DNA of 64,000 bases. Source: Terrisporobacter vanillatitrophus (GTDB taxonomy: Bacteria > Bacillota > Clostridia > Peptostreptococcales > Peptostreptococcaceae). The translations under genes were made by a program, and so were the position numbers. The DNA is taken from the NCBI RefSeq assembly GCF_051148895.1, contig NZ_CP154625.1, positions 2,790,001 to 2,854,000 of the forward strand, given 5' to 3'. Each line of letters opens with the position of its first letter. Position 1 is the stretch's first letter. This document shows positions 9,007 to 17,850 of this stretch, in pieces. The notes below the pieces were generated by a model that saw only the letters and a list, made by a program, of their open reading frames with translations, did not search any database and was not told where the DNA came from.

Positions 9007-10353
9007 ATGAACAGTTTATCAAAAAAAGATTTATTACTTGTAGGATTAATGCTTTTTTCTTTATTCTTTGGAGCAGGAAATTTAATATTTCCACCATTTC
9101 TTGGACAATCAGCAGGGGAAAATATGTACTTAGCAATGGCAGCATTTTTTATAACAGCAGTTGGTTTCCCTATATTAGGTGTAGTTGCAGTTGCTAAATA
9201 TGGAGGACTTGCTAACTTAGCTAAAAAAGTTAATAATAGTTTTTCAATGGCATTTACAGTTTTAATATATTTATCAATAGGGCCTTGTTTAGGTATACCT
9301 AGAGCTGGAAGTTTACCTTTTGAAATGGTAGTATCTCCTTATTTACCAGAAAGTGTACCAAAAACTTTGGCATTATTCTTATTTACACTTGTATTCTTTT
9401 CAGTAGCATACTGGCTTTCATTATCGCCAGCAAAATTAGTAGATCGCATGGGGAAAGTTTTAACACCAACTTTATTACTTTTAATATTTGTAATATTTGT
9501 AGGGTCTTTATTTAAGCCACTTGGTAGTTATGCTCCAGCTACAGGAGATTATGCAACTACTCCATTAGTTAAAGGATTTTTGGACGGGTATTTAACTATG
9601 GATACAATAGCAGCGTTAAACTTCGGTATAGTTATAGCTCTAGCAATAAAATCTAAAGGGGTAAAAGATGAAAAGGCTGTTGTTTCAATGTCTATAAAAG
9701 CAGGACTTATAGCAGGTGCTTTATTGGTAGTAATATATTCATTGCTTGCACATTTAGGAGCTACTAGTGGCTTTAGATTTGGATCTACAGAAAATGGTGC
9801 TCAAACTTTAACAAATGTTACAACTTATGTATTCGGTAAGCCTGGGGCATTATTATTAGCAGTTACATTTACATTAGCTTGTTTAACAACTAGTGTTGGA
9901 CTTATAACTTCTTGTAGTCAATATTTTACAACACTTACAAACAAACTATCTTATAAATCTTTTGTTAGAATACTAGCTCTTTCTAGTATGACTCTTGCTA
10001 ATTTAGGATTAACTAAAATACTTGCAGTATCAGTACCTGTACTAAATGCAATATATCCAATAGCAATAATGCTTATAGTACTAGCAATGCTAGATAGCTT
10101 TTTAAAGGAAAGTTATTTCGTTTATAAGTTTACAATATTATTTACTGGTGTAGTAAGTGTTGTTGATGCCCTAGGGCAAGTAGGGGTAAAATTAGGTTAT
10201 GTTGCAAATTTATTTAGCAAATTACCTTTATATTCACAAGGGTTAGGCTGGATAGTCCCTGCAATACTTGGAATGTTTTTAGGATTAGGTGTTACTTATG
10301 TAAAATCTACTTTAAATAATAGATATGTTTTACAAACAGAAAATTTAGCATAA
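9007..10353 (+). CDS. brnQ: Branched-chain amino acid transporter (LIVCS family)
   Basis: 448 residues, about 12 membrane segments. LLLVGLMLFSLFFGAGNLIF followed by PPFLGQ is the characteristic N-terminus of BrnQ carriers, which import Leu, Ile and Val with Na+ or H+. GGGAGGA at 8993-8999 is well placed before ATG 9007. The isoleucine T-box upstream gives independent support for substrate and regulation. The gene is monocistronic and ends before a bidirectional terminator. Confidence 0.93.
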   Translation: MNSLSKKDLLLVGLMLFSLFFGAGNLIFPPFLGQSAGENMYLAMAAFFITAVGFPILGVVAVAKYGGLANLAKKVNNSFSMAFTVLIYLSIGPCLGIPRAGSLPFEMVVSPYLPESVPKTLALFLFTLVFFSVAYWLSLSPAKLVDRMGKVLTPTLLLLIFVIFVGSLFKPLGSYAPATGDYATTPLVKGFLDGYLTMDTIAALNFGIVIALAIKSKGVKDEKAVVSMSIKAGLIAGALLVVIYSLLAHLGATSGFRFGSTENGAQTLTNVTTYVFGKPGALLLAVTFTLACLTTSVGLITSCSQYFTTLTNKLSYKSFVRILALSSMTLANLGLTKILAVSVPVLNAIYPIAIMLIVLAMLDSFLKESYFVYKFTILFTGVVSVVDALGQVGVKLGYVANLFSKLPLYSQGLGWIVPAILGMFLGLGVTYVKSTLNNRYVLQTENLA

Positions 10354-10374
10354 AAATAAAAAATTCGCTTCGCT

Positions 10375-10392
10375 CATGTCGCCAACGAGATG
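10375..10392. repeat. Short hairpin repeat, copy 1
   Basis: CATGTCGCCAACGAGATG lies in a locally GC-richer stretch behind brnQ. It matches CATATCTCCAACGATATG at 41547-41564 in 15 of 18 bases, and both are preceded by an ATTCGC box. Probably a small dispersed repeat. Confidence 0.45.
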
Positions 10393-10429
10393 CGCTTCAG
10401 GCAACGACCTTGCTCCATTTCAAGCAGTT

Positions 10430-10470
10430 GGGATTATAAATTATCCATAAACCAGATAATTTATAATCCC
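10430..10470. repeat. 15-bp perfect inverted repeat behind brnQ
   Basis: GGGATTATAAATTAT (10430-10444) pairs with ATAATTTATAATCCC (10456-10470) across an 11-base loop. There is no T-run. It may protect the mRNA 3' end or belong to the neighbouring repeat element. Confidence 0.5.
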
Positions 10471-10480
10471 TTAATATATA

Positions 10481-10530
10481 AAAAAGATATAGGGTAGTTA
10501 GTAAATTACCACTAAATCCTATATCTTTTT
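10481..10530. terminator. Bidirectional terminator behind brnQ
   Basis: AAAAAGATATAGG (10481-10493) pairs with CCTATATCTTTTT (10518-10530), giving an A/T-flanked stem that works on either strand. It serves brnQ from the left and could stop minus-strand transcription from the right. Confidence 0.75.
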
Positions 10531-10636
10531 AAGTATGTAAATTAATTTTCAATTATTCTCAAAAATATATATTTTAGGTATTCAGTTTCTTTTTTACTAG
10601 TAAGCTCCTCAATATACCAATTTTTTATCTTTTCAT

Positions 10637-11135
10637 CTATTTTATAAAATTAATATTTAATGTAGGTCTATGCTTAATACTTTCTAAAACTGGTGATTTC
10701 AATAAAGCAATATCTGCTATTTTTCTTATTTCCTCTTCAGAAGCTGATGATGCAATTTTTAAGTTTGTAACTGTATTTAAGATTCCTCCATAACCTTCTT
10801 CTAATCCTAAAAATACAGCTGCATTTAAATCTGTTTCAACATCAACTTCAATCATTTCTAACTTTGACTTGCCATAACCTGAAAAGTAATTACAAAGCAA
10901 CTTGAGCTAAAATCTCAACTATTTTTTGAAATTTACATGAAAAATGGCTAAGAAGATTTATTGCTAAAGTTGGTGTCTCTTCAATTTTTTTCTTTACTTT
11001 TTCATTTTTTATATCAACAACTGTAACTTACGTTAATACCTTAAAAACCATATTACTTTCTTTTTGTGCAAAAACATCAAATAGATTAATAAACTCTTCT
11101 GAAGATAGTAAACCAACAATCTTCAATTTATCCAA
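10637..11135 (-). pseudogene. OsmC-like protein, broken
   Basis: The C-terminal 87 codons read as an OsmC/Ohr-type domain end: FSGYGKSKLEMIEVDVETD, then NLKIASSASEEEIRKIAD and a SPVLESI segment at the place of the usual CPV motif. Upstream, from TTG 11135 behind AGGAGG, the same strand is open but broken by TAA after 35 codons and then by a second stop with a frame change near 10905. The stretch LLSHFS appears before the break and a similar YFSGYG after it, as if two related genes had been fused by deletion. The redox-active Cys of the CPV motif is Ser in this copy. The gene is unlikely to make a working protein. Confidence 0.55.
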
Positions 11136-11144
11136 AGTTGAAAA

Positions 11145-11473
11145 CCTCCTTAATGTTCAGTCCTTCCTATTTATTGTGCACATAAATAGTACTATGACAT
11201 CTGCTGACTTCTGATAGTTCAACTACATATCACTATGTAGGTTATCATTTAGGAAGTACATCCTTTATTAATGATGTATCTATCAGACCTCCCCAGGTAA
11301 GAGCAACAACCTTCATCTCATATATCTGCTACATTTACTCCTAGAAATTCGGATAGTGTTGGACTTTGTTTTGTATTGCAAACTGGTCCGTTTCTAATAC
11401 CCTCATATGTAGTTCCCACTATCAAGCCTGCAACGGACTTTCACCGTCAAGTTGTTGCCCATGCTGGGCACAC
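11145..11473 (-). mobile_element. Group IIC intron, 5' fragment of the RNA
   Basis: Read on the minus strand the segment starts GTGTGCCCAGCATGGGC at 11473 and continues with GGTGAAAGTCC, CATATGAGG, CAAAACAAAGTCC, GAGTAAATG, CTTACCTGGGGAGGTCTG, CAGAAGTCAGCAGATGTCAT and GGAAGGACTGAAC. These are in the order of the Oceanobacillus-type group IIC intron, from domain I to the start of domain IV. Part of domain I (about 60-80 bases after GGTGAAAGTCC) seems missing. No reverse transcriptase gene and no domain V follow, so it is a dead remnant. It lies 5 bases behind a terminator stem, the known preference of class C introns. Confidence 0.8.
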
Positions 11474-11478
11474 CACAA

Positions 11479-11515
11479 AAAACAAGCAATATCACTCGTT
11501 GATATTGCTTGTTTT
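11479..11515 (-). terminator. Intrinsic terminator of the carbonic anhydrase gene
   Basis: AAAACAAGCAATATCA (11479-11494) pairs with TGATATTGCTTGTTTT (11500-11515), a 16-bp perfect stem with a 5-base loop. On the minus strand it is followed by TTGTG and then the intron 5' end. Confidence 0.88.
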
Positions 11516-11556
11516 AGTACACTTACATAATGTTAATTCATTATTTTATTTTTAAA

Positions 11557-12120
11557 CTAATTATTGTATCCATTTATAGTAACATCTAGTTTACCGGTTT
11601 CAGGACATATTACCATTCCATGTACTATTAATTCTTTAGGCATTAGAGGGTGATTTTTAACTATATTTACACTATCAGCAACTGACGCTTCTACTGTTTC
11701 AAATCCTGTAATCCATTTTTCTAGGTCTATTCCTGAAGCTTTCATCATATTTATAGTTTCTTTGGATATTCCTCTTTCTACAGCTTTATCTAATATATAA
11801 TCTGATTCTAATTTACATACCCCACATTTATGATGACCTACTATATATATCTCATCTATATTAAATTCATATACAGAAATCATAATACTTCTCATTTCAT
11901 GACCAAATGGATCAGTTATCATACCACCTGCATTCTTTATGATTTTAGCATCTCCATTCTTAATGTTCATTGCTTTAGGTAATAACTCTATCAGTCTAGT
12001 ATCCATACATCCTAATATTAGAATTTTCTTTTTCGGATGTTTTGATGTTTCAAATACCTTATACTGTTCATCTTTAACAAATTCATAATTGTATTGTAAT
12101 ATGCTATCTAATTTTTTCAT
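11557..12120 (-). CDS. Beta-class carbonic anhydrase
   Basis: 187 residues. Zinc ligands and catalytic pair are visible as C38-x-D40-x-R42 (GCMDTR), H96 and C99 (VGHHKCG). KNAGG after the first strand is also typical. The enzyme interconverts CO2 and bicarbonate in the cytoplasm. The length and motif spacing fit the short beta-class forms common in Clostridia. It is monocistronic, with a strong terminator behind it. Confidence 0.92.
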   Translation of the reverse strand: MKKLDSILQYNYEFVKDEQYKVFETSKHPKKKILILGCMDTRLIELLPKAMNIKNGDAKIIKNAGGMITDPFGHEMRSIMISVYEFNIDEIYIVGHHKCGVCKLESDYILDKAVERGISKETINMMKASGIDLEKWITGFETVEASVADSVNIVKNHPLMPKELIVHGMVICPETGKLDVTINGYNN

Positions 12121-12205
12121 TTATATCTCCCTTTTTTATGACACATTAAATGTTTGATTAATGATTATATTTATTTACAGTTATCAATTAAGTAATGTTA
12201 AAATA

Positions 12206-12236
12206 AAGCTGATATCTTTTAAGAAGATATCAGCTT
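12206..12236 (-). terminator. Hairpin behind CitMHS copy 1
   Basis: AAGCTGATATCTT (12206-12218) pairs with AAGATATCAGCTT (12224-12236) across a 5-base loop. On the minus strand TTTATTTT follows. The same structure ends copy 2 at 17738-17768. Confidence 0.7.
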
Positions 12237-12317
12237 CTAATTGTAGCATTTTATTTAAGTAAGTTATTAAGTTCTACTAACTATAACTATATAAATTTTT
12301 CCTAATCTTACTATTAC

Positions 12318-13670
12318 TTATAATTGTATAACTCCGAATAAAAGTCCTGTTAACAGACATATTCCACTAACTCCCCAAACCCAGAAGAATGAGTTTTTAA
12401 TATGATCTTTGATTTCTACCCCTGCTAATCCAGTACCTAAGAATGTTGCTGGTACAACTGGACTTATGAATGTTGCACAGTTTCTACATACTACCATTGA
12501 TATAGCTGTTTGTACAGGATCTACACCAAAAGCATTTCCTAAACTTATTAATACTGGTAATAATCCATAGAAATATGCATCTGTACAGAATACAAGTGTT
12601 AATGGTACCGATAATACACCTATTAATATTGGTAAAAATGGCCCTAATGCTTGTGGTAACATACTTGCTAAAATAGTTGCCATATGTTCCATTAATCCAG
12701 ATTCTTCAAGCATTCCAAGGAACACACCTGCTGCAAATAATGTGGATGCCATCATTATCGCTGGTCCTGAATGTTTCTTTATTATCTTACTTTGTAACTT
12801 TACATCTGGGTAGTTTATAAATATAGCTAAAGAACAACCAATCATAAATACTAAGTATGCAGGTACTTTTAAAAATACAAGTGATATAATTACTGCTAAA
12901 GTTAATATAACATTAACTCCAAAGTTCTTAGGTCTTTCAAGTTCGTTATTTTTATTTTCTTTAGCAAGTTCTTGTTCTAAATCTTCACTGTATCCATTTC
13001 CTGTATTTGTTGCTAACTTTCCATGCACTCCAGCTCCACGGCGAACTTCTATTTTCCCCCATATAACTGCTGTTAATAATGCTACAACTAATCCTACAGC
13101 TTGCATTGGTATTAATTTTCTCCATAATGCACTTGGTTCTATTCCAACTACTGAAGCGGCTCTCATTGTTGGCCCACCCCACGGAAGTAAGTTCATAACA
13201 CCCATCGCTGTTACACATATTAACATAAGAGTTGTTGGTCTCATATTTAATCTTTTATATATTGGTAACATAGCTGGTATTGTAATTAAAAATGTCGATG
13301 CTCCTCCTCCATCTAAGTGGCCTATCATTGCAATAAAACATGTCATAACTGCAACACCCACAACACTATCTCCAACTTTCTTAACAAGTGCATTTATGAT
13401 TCTATCAAACATTCCTGCATCTGTCATAATTCCAAAGAATAATACTGAGAATAAGAATAGACATGCTGTTGGCGATGTTCCTGCCACACCTGCCTCTATA
13501 AATTCTCCTACTTCACTAATTGTGAAAGTTCCTGTTAACACTAATATAACTGCTGTTATAGTTGACGCTGTTATAAAAGCTAATGATGGTATTGTAAAAT
13601 TATTAAATAATAAGAATATTACCATACCGATTGTTAAAAATCCAATAACTCCAAGCATTGTTTCACTCAT
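12318..13670 (-). CDS. CitMHS-family citrate/metal-citrate carrier, copy 1
   Basis: 450 residues, about 12 membrane segments. GHLDGGGASTFLITIPAMLP and NLLPWGGP are conserved blocks of the CitMHS family (Bacillus CitM/CitH), which import citrate complexed with a divalent metal in symport with protons. I start at ATG 13670, since GGAGGA lies 7 bases upstream; an earlier in-frame ATG overlaps that site. The gene follows a hybrid histidine kinase gene on the same strand by 92 bases, and the kinase/regulator pair probably controls it. A near-identical copy lies at 17851-19203. The exact substrate is not proven by sequence. Confidence 0.88.
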   Translation of the reverse strand: MSETMLGVIGFLTIGMVIFLLFNNFTIPSLAFITASTITAVILVLTGTFTISEVGEFIEAGVAGTSPTACLFLFSVLFFGIMTDAGMFDRIINALVKKVGDSVVGVAVMTCFIAMIGHLDGGGASTFLITIPAMLPIYKRLNMRPTTLMLICVTAMGVMNLLPWGGPTMRAASVVGIEPSALWRKLIPMQAVGLVVALLTAVIWGKIEVRRGAGVHGKLATNTGNGYSEDLEQELAKENKNNELERPKNFGVNVILTLAVIISLVFLKVPAYLVFMIGCSLAIFINYPDVKLQSKIIKKHSGPAIMMASTLFAAGVFLGMLEESGLMEHMATILASMLPQALGPFLPILIGVLSVPLTLVFCTDAYFYGLLPVLISLGNAFGVDPVQTAISMVVCRNCATFISPVVPATFLGTGLAGVEIKDHIKNSFFWVWGVSGICLLTGLLFGVIQL

Positions 13671-13762
13671 TTTGATATCCTCCATTTAAGTCATTTTCTA
13701 AATAATATCATCTTAACCTTACAAGGATATCGTTTTTTCCTTAAAAAAACGTAAGATTTATA

Positions 13763-15832
13763 TTACATTTTTTTAAGGTTGTGTATTCGATAAATCATAT
13801 CAATAATTACATTTACAGATACAGGTTTTTCTATAAACTCATCTATAAATCCATATCGCTTAGCTTCTACAACTTCCTTTTTAACTTGATCAACCATAAT
13901 TATTTTATTTAAATACGGAAAATTTATAGCTATTAATTCTGCTATATTAAGCCCATCCTTATTTATCTTTAAATTTGATAATTGCTGGTCTATCAATACC
14001 ATGTCATATGAATTTTCTTCTATTAAAATTAATGCTTCTTCTATTCCATTGCAAGTATCAGTATTTATTCCATGTTCTTCTAAATCTCTTTTTAACAATC
14101 TCATTACTTTTTCATTATCATCTAAAATTAAAACTTCAATTTTACTTTCATTAAGTTTTTTACTATCTACTATTCTTATTTTTGATTCTATTGCTAATGG
14201 AAAATATAAAGTAAAAGTTGTTCCTATATTAACCTTACTATCTATTTCTATTCTACCTTTATGGCTATGTACAATTTGGTCTACCATTGAAAGTCCAAGC
14301 CCTGTACCTTGTCCATTTATTTTAGTTGTGAAAAATGGATCAAATATTTGATCTTGTATAATCTTTTCCATACCACATCCATTATCTTTAACTTTAATTA
14401 TAATTTGTTCATTTTCAATCCCCCAACAGAACTCTACTATTCCATCTTCTTTATCTCCTATTGCATGAAATGCATTTACACATAGATTTAGAATTACTTG
14501 ATATATTTGAGTTTCGTTGCATAGAATTCCTTTATCATGTCCTATATTATATATTTCTATTAACCTAATATTTGATGGTATTAATGGAATAAGCATTTTA
14601 ATCACATCTTCAAATATATGCCTACAATGAATAAATTTGAAAACTGTTTCTATATTTTTCCTGCTTAATTTAGAAATATTCTTAATAATTTGTTGTGCAC
14701 TATCCGCTGATTTTAATATTTCTTGAGAGTACTCAAATTCTTCTGAATCATTTGATAGACTGCACTTTAGTAACTCTGCATAACCTATAATTGGTGTTAA
14801 TAAATTATTAAACTCGTGAGCTATACCACCAGTCATTGTTCCCATTATTTGTAATCTTTGTTGATGTGACATAGTTTCTTCTTTTCTTCTAGTTTCTTCT
14901 AAAATATCATTTAGTTCTCTTAAGTATAAAATTTCCTCCCTATTTTTATTGTTTTTAAAAATAAGATATGCTATATATCCCAAGAATGACAATATTATCA
15001 CAGTTACCGTAAAAATCATATTAAATATACTTTCATATCCCTCTTCTAAAGGCTTATATATATCATCGTAATCTGTAATTGCAGAAACGATGATAAAATC
15101 TGATTCAAAATTCACTTGTGAATGTGCTGCTATTTTTTTCACATCTATAATTTTTTCTTTAGTCCACCAGTAAGAATTATACTCTTTTACTCCACTTTCA
15201 TTTATAGATTGAAATTCAAATAATTCTTTTAAACTCGTTAAGTCTACATCTGGATAAAGTGCTTGTCTTCCCTCAATCACATTAATTCCTAATTGGATAT
15301 CCTCTGGATGCATTAAAATAATTCCGTCCGCATTCTTAACTACAATATATCCATTTGTACCTACCTTAATTTTCGATATGAAATTTTTATAATATAATTG
15401 TAAATCTATTATCATACCAACAGAAATATTACTATCTAACTGCTTTATTAATACACAAGAAAATTCTCCCTTATCGTCATATGCAACCAACTTAATATCA
15501 TTAGTTACTTGTGTATATCCATACTGTTTTTTAAATATATTAATGTATTTTTCATTATCTATTGTATTACCATTTTCACCTATCAAAATAAACTTTTCAT
15601 TATTATTGCTAAATTCGATATTTTCACTTTTTGCATCTAGTATTTGTGCTTTTTGCAACATAATTTCTTGAATATATTCTGATAATGTTTGTGCAATAAT
15701 CTGTAATTGCTTCTTTTGGATATTAACACTTTCTACCTTATATTTTGCCAACACTGATAATCCAGTATTAATAACCACTCCTGAAATTATTGTTAAAATA
15801 ATCATGATCGGTATAATTTTTTTTTCTTTCAC
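13763..15832 (-). CDS. Hybrid sensor histidine kinase with extracellular sensor and receiver domain
   Basis: 689 residues. Domains in order: membrane segment (about 8-28), extracellular Cache-like sensor (about 40-270), second membrane segment, HisKA with GGIAHEFNNLLTP as the H-box, HATPase_c with NAFHAIG (N box), DNGCGM (G1) and GTGLGLSM (G2), then a C-terminal receiver with LILDD and VLIDQQL. The usual Thr/Ser of the receiver is replaced (IIMVDQ), so its phosphorylation dynamics may differ. It is divergent from a response regulator gene (139-base gap) and upstream of the citrate carrier gene, which suggests citrate or dicarboxylate sensing. The 3' end is included in the duplicated segment. 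Confidence 0.88.
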   Translation of the reverse strand: MKEKKIIPIMIILTIISGVVINTGLSVLAKYKVESVNIQKKQLQIIAQTLSEYIQEIMLQKAQILDAKSENIEFSNNNEKFILIGENGNTIDNEKYINIFKKQYGYTQVTNDIKLVAYDDKGEFSCVLIKQLDSNISVGMIIDLQLYYKNFISKIKVGTNGYIVVKNADGIILMHPEDIQLGINVIEGRQALYPDVDLTSLKELFEFQSINESGVKEYNSYWWTKEKIIDVKKIAAHSQVNFESDFIIVSAITDYDDIYKPLEEGYESIFNMIFTVTVIILSFLGYIAYLIFKNNKNREEILYLRELNDILEETRRKEETMSHQQRLQIMGTMTGGIAHEFNNLLTPIIGYAELLKCSLSNDSEEFEYSQEILKSADSAQQIIKNISKLSRKNIETVFKFIHCRHIFEDVIKMLIPLIPSNIRLIEIYNIGHDKGILCNETQIYQVILNLCVNAFHAIGDKEDGIVEFCWGIENEQIIIKVKDNGCGMEKIIQDQIFDPFFTTKINGQGTGLGLSMVDQIVHSHKGRIEIDSKVNIGTTFTLYFPLAIESKIRIVDSKKLNESKIEVLILDDNEKVMRLLKRDLEEHGINTDTCNGIEEALILIEENSYDMVLIDQQLSNLKINKDGLNIAELIAINFPYLNKIIMVDQVKKEVVEAKRYGFIDEFIEKPVSVNVIIDMIYRIHNLKKM

Positions 15833-15971
15833 ATTACTCCACCTCTAAACAATTTTCTTAACTAGACATATGTATCTAAATCCATTATAATAAATCTTAG
15901 TTATTTATTAAATATAAAATTTTATAAACTATTTTTATATTTTAAAAGCAAATTGTACGGAGGACTATTTA

Positions 15972-16658
15972 ATGGATAAAGTTTTAATTGTTGATGACGA
16001 TATTGCTATATGTAAACTATTAAAAAAAGTAATTGATTGCAACGAACTACACTCTGATATTGCTAATAGTGGAACAGAGGCTTTAAGCCTAGCTATGAAC
16101 ACAAAATATGATGTTATTTTAATGGACATTAATATGGGTGATATGGAAGGATTTGATGTTATTAAAAAATTACGTAATAGCAATATATTAACACCTATTA
16201 TCATAATTAGTGGCAGGTGTGAGGATTATGATGCACTATATGGCCTATCTATTGGTGCTGATGATTATGTTACAAAGCCGTTTCGACCTTTAGTTATTGG
16301 TGCTAAAATTAAAGCTCTTATTAGGCGCACCAAAAACCAAATTGCAAATGATAATCACATTATTGAATGTGGTTGTTTTAAATACGATACTTCAACCCTT
16401 CGTTTTTATAAAAACAATAACGAGATAATTCTTACGGCTAAGGAAAGTAACTTTATTCTTTTATTCATGAATAACCCAAATAAAGTTTTTACTAAAGAAA
16501 TGATTTATGATCATGTTTGGGGACATACAATTGCTGTAGATGACAATACTATAATGGTATATATTAATCGTTTAAGAAATAAAATTGAAGAAGATATTCA
16601 AAACCCAAAGTATATTGTTACTGTTCGCGGCAGTGGATATCGTTTTTTTACAGGTTGA
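15972..16658 (+). CDS. OmpR-type response regulator
   Basis: 228 residues. N-terminal receiver with DDD near the start, the phospho-acceptor Asp in VILMDINMGD, Ser in IIISGRC and Lys in VTKPF. C-terminal winged helix with LTAKESNFILL and the GSGYRF ending typical of OmpR/PhoB proteins. It is transcribed away from the hybrid kinase and probably receives its phosphate to regulate the neighbouring citrate carrier gene. GGAGG is placed 9 bases before ATG 15972. Confidence 0.92.
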   Translation: MDKVLIVDDDIAICKLLKKVIDCNELHSDIANSGTEALSLAMNTKYDVILMDINMGDMEGFDVIKKLRNSNILTPIIIISGRCEDYDALYGLSIGADDYVTKPFRPLVIGAKIKALIRRTKNQIANDNHIIECGCFKYDTSTLRFYKNNNEIILTAKESNFILLFMNNPNKVFTKEMIYDHVWGHTIAVDDNTIMVYINRLRNKIEEDIQNPKYIVTVRGSGYRFFTG

Positions 16659-16686
16659 AATAATTAATATAAGAACTAGTAGCATA

Positions 16687-16757
16687 AACTTGACAAAAGG
16701 CGTCAAGTTTCCCCCCTGGGTATCTTAGTCAAGTTATTTCAATGACTTGACTTGCTA
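16687..16757. repeat. Nested inverted repeats built on GTCAAGTT
   Basis: AAACTTGAC and GTCAAGTTT form a 9-bp stem near 16687-16710. AGTCAAGT and ACTTGACT form a second stem near 16726-16752. The two stems share the same word, so they can also pair with each other. They lie behind the response regulator gene and probably act as its terminator, although the first stem is followed by Cs, not Ts. Confidence 0.5.
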
Positions 16758-16943
16758 TCCTTGGCTTTGTTTTTCTTTAGATACTTTTTTCATAAAAGTA
16801 ATTTTGTCATCTTTATATCTAATTTCTATATCTCCAAATTTACTTTGATAAATTATAAAGCTTTCTTCCATATGTACACCTATTTCTTCTCCGTCACCTG
16901 CTACTATATTGGGTATATATCCATAGTTTACAGTATAATACAT
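16755..16943 (-). pseudogene. Fragment of an inorganic pyrophosphatase-like gene
   Basis: The minus strand reads YYTVNYGYIPNIVAGDGEEI, matching the NYGY(I/V)PGT..GDGEELD block of class I inorganic pyrophosphatase. The conserved DxYxL continuation is lost (GVHMEE), and the N-terminal part is missing where the IS3 remnant begins. About 62 codons remain. The IS insertion probably removed the rest. Confidence 0.55.
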
Positions 16944-16970
16944 GTACCACTTTGATGTTAGTATAAGTGC

Positions 16971-17727
16971 ATAGACACAATTAATCCAACGAATTATAAT
17001 AAAGTAAGATTATAAAGGACGTGTCTAAATATAGCAAAATATACAGAAGAATTTAAAAATACAATAATAGAATTATATAAATCAGGAAAATCATTAGCTG
17101 CGCTACATAGTGAGTATGGAATACCAAAATCAGCAATATCTACATGGATAAAAAATAACTCTCCTATATCATCATCTTCTGATGGGAATGATGAAATGAC
17201 ACTAAAAGAATTAAGAGCTCTTAAAAGAGAATTATTAAAACAAGAAATCCAGACTATATATGATGATAGTAATGATAGATATGGTGCGCCTAAAATTCAT
17301 AAATTATTAGTAAAAAAATTGATGTAAGTATAAAAAGAGTTCAAAGAATTATGAGTGAATTAGGTTTGAAGTCTGTAATAGTAAAAAAGTTTAATCACCA
17401 TACTACAAAAGTAAAAATAGAAGATAAAGAAAATATTTTAAATCAAGATTTTTCAACAAATACAATAAATGAAAAATGGGTTTGGGATATCATATACATA
17501 CAATAAAAGATGGATGATGTTATTTAGCATCAGTCATGGATTTACATACAAGAAAGATTGTAGGCTACGCCTTTGATAAGAATATGACTACAGATTTAAT
17601 AATAAGAGCTTTAGATAATAAAAAGAATCCATGGAAGTATTGGTTTCGTAACACCAGATGAATGCGAAAAAATAGCTAGGGCAAGTTAAAATTCAATTTT
17701 TTGTGTCTAAAATATTGACATAGATCC
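16971..17727 (+). mobile_element. IS3-family insertion sequence, decayed
   Basis: On the plus strand KYTEEFKNTIIELYKSGKS and SAISTWIKNN match the OrfA helix-turn-helix. The reading then runs directly into DRYGAPKIHKLL, VQRIMSELGLKS and VWDIIYI of OrfB, with the middle of the element missing. SVMDLHTRKIVGYAF follows, then a second deletion jumps to the C-terminal FVTPDECEKIARAS. Several stops and frameshifts interrupt it, and the start codon is ATA. GTGTCTAAATAT near 17032 and TGTCTAAAATATTGACATAG at 17704 resemble element ends. Its right end touches the second copy of the citrate-carrier segment. Confidence 0.8.
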
Positions 17728-17737
17728 AGTTAAAATA

Positions 17738-17768
17738 AAGCTGATATCTTTTAAGAAGATATCAGCTT
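17738..17768 (-). terminator. Hairpin behind CitMHS copy 2
   Basis: Same 13-bp stem and 5-base loop as the hairpin at 12206-12236. Confidence 0.7.
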
Positions 17769-17850
17769 CTAATTGTAGCATTTTATTTAAGTAAGTTATT
17801 AAGATCTACTAACTATAAACTATATAAATTTTTCCTAATCTTACTATTAC

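Larger units (their letters stand above)
12197..14087. repeat. Segmental duplication, copy 1
   Basis: This 1891-bp segment holds the terminator, the whole CitMHS gene and the 3' end of the hybrid kinase gene. It is repeated in the same orientation at 17729-19557. The copies keep a constant offset of 5532-5533 bases and differ at only scattered positions, except for a 63-bp deletion in copy 2. Confidence 0.95.
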
